Origin: DAIDHK01 sp035510695 | Lineage (GTDB): Bacteria > Patescibacteriota > Microgenomatia > Levybacterales > UBA12049 | Assembly: GCA_035510695.1 (NCBI GenBank) | Contig: DATKGO010000051.1 | Coordinates: 1-33,437 of the forward strand | DNA: 33,437 nucleotides | Direction of reading: 5' to 3' | Shown here: positions 31,397 through 33,437 of the stretch, piece after piece | Layout: each line of letters opens with the position of its first letter | How positions within the stretch are numbered: the stretch's first letter is position 1 | Made by a program: the position numbers and the translations under genes | The notes under the pieces: model-generated | Databases searched by the model: none | What the model saw: the letters and a program-made list of their open reading frames with translations, nothing else | What the model was told of the DNA's origin: nothing

Positions 31397-33065
31397 CTAA
31401 CTTGCCCTGATTAGACAAATATGCATCGTTTAGCTTGATACACTGGGCTAATTTAGGTGTTCCAGAAAGTATTTCCGCATAGGTTGGCGCTTCGTCGAAT
31501 AAAACCCCGAAATATGCTGCTTTTTGTACTGAATCCGTGCCTAAAATGAGCAGTTCTTCCATGTGTTCCAGAAAATATTTGATGTAGGCCATAACTACCT
31601 TCATATCTATTGGCTGTGCGTCAACTACCTTCTGTTTCTCACCTAAAAGATCTGTGAGCTGCTGCTCTGTTGTTATCAATTCCTGCTCCATATACTTAAT
31701 CGCAACTTCAGAGGTTAAAAACTTTATCTTATCAATTGTCTGCTTTGCCTGTGTTTTCAGTTGTGTAATCCTGTCATCAATTGTAACGTGGTCTTTTACT
31801 ACTTCAATATTTCGCTTTTCCCATTCAGTATTGACATTATTTACCAGAGCATCAATATATCCATCTGCAAGATGAATATTCTTCACAAATTTAAATATTG
31901 CGTCTTCAAAGTCCTTCTTCGGTACACGTAAATAGTGCCCACGCTTATTACAATGGTAAGCTGGATAGTATTTTCCTAGTCGTCCTCTTGAAGCACTGCC
32001 AAAAAACGGTTTTTCACAATGCGGACACAATACATATTTTCTATACGGAAAATCAGGATTTCGTACGCCCTTTTTCAGCAGCCATTCCGGAGTCGCCTTT
32101 TTATGTATTTTTACCTCTCCGTTTTCTTCTGAAATAATAATTTTGCCATTATTTGCCTTATTGAACATATCTATTGAAACTAATCCCTCGTACTTTGCCT
32201 TTACACGCTGATTTGCCGTCCATTTTTCCATACTTACACCGGCATAGATCGGATTTTGGATGAACCGCCAAAAACCTTTGATATTTAATGGGTTTCCACC
32301 GTGTTCTTTTTTGATTTTTGTTTTATCGTGTGCATCTCTGATGTATTTAACTCTGGTTATAAAACCTAATTTGTTAATCTCATCAACGATTTGATGGTCG
32401 TTTAGTGTTCCATGACACCGGAGTTCAAACATTTTTATTATAAACTGTGCTTCAGTCGGATGAGGCTTTAGGATACAGCGTTTCCCGTTAGGTGTTTCAA
32501 TTTTTTCGATCACGTAGCCGTAAGGCGCTTCTCTGACCCAATAACCCATACGGGCATAGCGAATTTCAGCTCCGATCATTCTTGACATAATATCCCGCAT
32601 CTCGTCTTTTGCCCGTTCTGCTTCTAATATTTCAGCTTTTTTCGTAGGTGAATATACACTCCAATCAAATGCGACTCCTAAATGCTCCAAGGTGTTAACT
32701 TTTTGCGAGCTGATAATGCCATAGATGTCGATAAGCTTTATATTGCATTGGTCAAGCTGCATCTTTAAGAAATCGTAGGAATACGATCCTCCTCTGGTAA
32801 ACCGGTCGATGGATTTAATAATAAAGAGCTGAATATTATTATTTGGATGTTTACAATAATTGACTGCCTCCTGCATCGGCTGTTGTTCTTTCGAGGCAGA
32901 CTCCATAAAAACAAAGAATTTTTTAATCGTAATATTGTGAGTTTGAGCAAATCTTTCTAATTGTTCTTTTTGGGCTTCGGGAGAATCCCCATCCGTTCCT
33001 TGTTTGGTTGAAGAGACACGGATAGCAGCTACAGCATTTTCAGGATTTGACAGGATTGGATTCAT
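31368..33065 (-). CDS. large serine recombinase / integrase
   Basis: 565 residues. N-terminal resolvase domain: AAIRVSSTKQG with nucleophile Ser18, and SIDRFTRGG with Arg86/Arg89. The Recombinase domain has GYWVREAPYGY (172-182) and IQNPIYAGV (267-275). A zinc ribbon follows (Cys345, Cys348, Cys370, His375), then a long coiled coil (about 410-490). The C-terminal residues AELGLEPR and the stop are the antisense of tRNA-Gln, showing the gene sits at the tRNA 3' end. It is expressed with the 56-residue gene just upstream (one base between stop and ATG). It should integrate and excise the element extending rightward. Confidence 0.94.
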   Translation of the reverse strand: MNPILSNPENAVAAIRVSSTKQGTDGDSPEAQKEQLERFAQTHNITIKKFFVFMESASKEQQPMQEAVNYCKHPNNNIQLFIIKSIDRFTRGGSYSYDFLKMQLDQCNIKLIDIYGIISSQKVNTLEHLGVAFDWSVYSPTKKAEILEAERAKDEMRDIMSRMIGAEIRYARMGYWVREAPYGYVIEKIETPNGKRCILKPHPTEAQFIIKMFELRCHGTLNDHQIVDEINKLGFITRVKYIRDAHDKTKIKKEHGGNPLNIKGFWRFIQNPIYAGVSMEKWTANQRVKAKYEGLVSIDMFNKANNGKIIISEENGEVKIHKKATPEWLLKKGVRNPDFPYRKYVLCPHCEKPFFGSASRGRLGKYYPAYHCNKRGHYLRVPKKDFEDAIFKFVKNIHLADGYIDALVNNVNTEWEKRNIEVVKDHVTIDDRITQLKTQAKQTIDKIKFLTSEVAIKYMEQELITTEQQLTDLLGEKQKVVDAQPIDMKVVMAYIKYFLEHMEELLILGTDSVQKAAYFGVLFDEAPTYAEILSGTPKLAQCIKLNDAYLSNQGKLAAELGLEPR

Positions 33066-33066
33066 A

Positions 33067-33237
33067 TTATTTCAGTTGAATTTTGTTTTTTAATATTACA
33101 CAGCCGTTTCTCTGATCTTCCAGCATTTTATCGATGATAAGGTTAGCCAAAAAGCGGATTCTTTCATCTAGTGAGAGTGTCGAAGTAACGGGGCGAGTAT
33201 TTGATTTCTTGTTCAAACTACCTTTTAATCTAGCCAT
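33067..33237 (-). CDS. small basic protein (56 residues) coupled to the integrase
   Basis: ATG at 33237 opens a frame beginning MARLKGSLNKKSNTRPV, then a predicted helical pair LSLDERIRFLANLIIDKML and EDQRNGCVILKNKIQLK, with a stop one base before the integrase ATG. The basic N-terminus and helical body suggest DNA binding: an autorepressor or a directionality factor for the recombinase. It has a near-consensus promoter and a 22-bp palindrome covering the start site. AAGGA in the palindrome lies about ten bases before the ATG and could serve as its ribosome site. Not recognised as a named family. Confidence 0.75.
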   Translation of the reverse strand: MARLKGSLNKKSNTRPVTSTLSLDERIRFLANLIIDKMLEDQRNGCVILKNKIQLK

Positions 33238-33242
33238 ATCTT

Positions 33243-33264
33243 AATTATCCTTACAAGGATAATT
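33243..33264. promoter_or_regulatory. 22-bp palindromic operator
   Basis: AATTATCCTT (33243-33252), two-base centre, AAGGATAATT (33255-33264): perfect 10-bp arms. It covers the predicted transcription start and overlaps the -10 of the leftward promoter, the usual place for a dimeric repressor. Confidence 0.8.
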
Positions 33265-33291
33265 ATACTATCCCTGTAGGCATAATGTCAA
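33262..33291 (-). promoter_or_regulatory. consensus promoter TTGACA-18-TATAAT
   Basis: Minus strand: TTGACA at 33291-33286, TATAAT at 33267-33262, spacer 18. Both hexamers are perfect, the strongest promoter seen in the window. It drives the 56-residue gene and integrase. Confidence 0.85.
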
Positions 33292-33437
33292 GTAAGAAAA
33301 TGGACAGAAATATGCAATATCGCTAATGCTTGAGATGTTTTTAAGAAGACTAAATAGTAAGTAGTCTAAATCATACTATAGCCCAATTTAGGCTGGTATA
33401 TTGGGTAATTTCGATGTATTATAGTGCAGAGGTAAAT
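33292..33437. other. non-coding right edge with two inverted repeats and a possible rightward promoter
   Basis: No gene is seen. AGACTA/TAGTCT (33347-33352, 33362-33367) and CCCAAT/ATTGGG (33382-33387, 33400-33405) are inverted repeats. TATTAT at 33417-33422 followed by AGAGG (33428-33432) could begin a rightward gene beyond the window. Confidence 0.4.

Noticed and set aside
1..33437. Recoded TGA as in Gracilibacteria or Absconditabacteria
   Set aside because: TGA terminates several genes at family-typical lengths and does not occur inside conserved domains.
1..33437. CRISPR array
   Set aside because: The only tandem repeats are heptamers without spacers, and the palindromic elements are too few and irregular.

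Overview
The window is an AT-rich, gene-dense bacterial segment that uses the standard code: TGA ends many genes and never interrupts a conserved one. Several things point to the Candidate Phyla Radiation (Patescibacteria), most likely a Microgenomates-type genome: compact proteins, an aspartyl-tRNA synthetase without its insertion domain, the families DUF4446, DUF3048 and DUF5679, a tRNA without an encoded CCA tail plus a CCA-adding enzyme, and small dispersed repeats. This placement is inferred from gene content and was not tested by phylogeny.

Layout. 1-9936 is a cell-surface sugar region. It holds dTDP-L-rhamnose genes (rfbA cut by the window edge, an rfbC-like cupin, rfbB, rfbD), a UDP-glucose dehydrogenase, a GDP-6-deoxy-hexose reductase with a convergent GDP-mannose 4,6-dehydratase, a UDP-xylose synthase type enzyme, a polyprenyl-phosphate glycosyltransferase fused to GtrA, and a GT-C membrane glycosyltransferase. 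10021-13361 holds small and family-of-unknown-function genes, including a 47-residue zinc-ribbon protein with a perfect Shine-Dalgarno. 13358-17473 runs secD, secF, a CYTH protein, a frameshifted Nudix gene and an AbrB/Doc toxin-antitoxin pair. 17477-23712 holds an anchored Cys protein, a YqeY protein, the CCA enzyme, recJ and aspS. 23735-30376 holds a D,D-carboxypeptidase, gltX, a PAP2-like protein, a DgkA-type kinase, acetyl-CoA synthetase and an FKBP. 30644-33437 is mobile: a LAGLIDADG homing endonuclease, tRNA-Gln(CTG), a large serine integrase whose C-terminus is read from the antisense of that tRNA, and a 56-residue gene behind a near-consensus promoter with a 22-bp palindromic operator. 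The element continues past the right edge.

How it fits together. The left third makes activated sugars (rhamnose, glucuronate/xylose, 6-deoxy-hexose) and has membrane transferases that could use them on surface polymers. SecDF, the carboxypeptidase, PAP2-like protein and lipid kinase serve the envelope. The rest is translation, tRNA maturation and repair.

Most notable: (1) palindromic two-hairpin repeats, one between secD and secF and two inside the recJ reading frame, where they encode extra loops; (2) transcription units whose -10 box lies about 6-17 nt before the start codon, implying leaderless or near-leaderless mRNAs; (3) the integrase/tRNA junction and its small regulated partner gene; (4) interlocked divergent promoters between gltX and an unknown surface protein.
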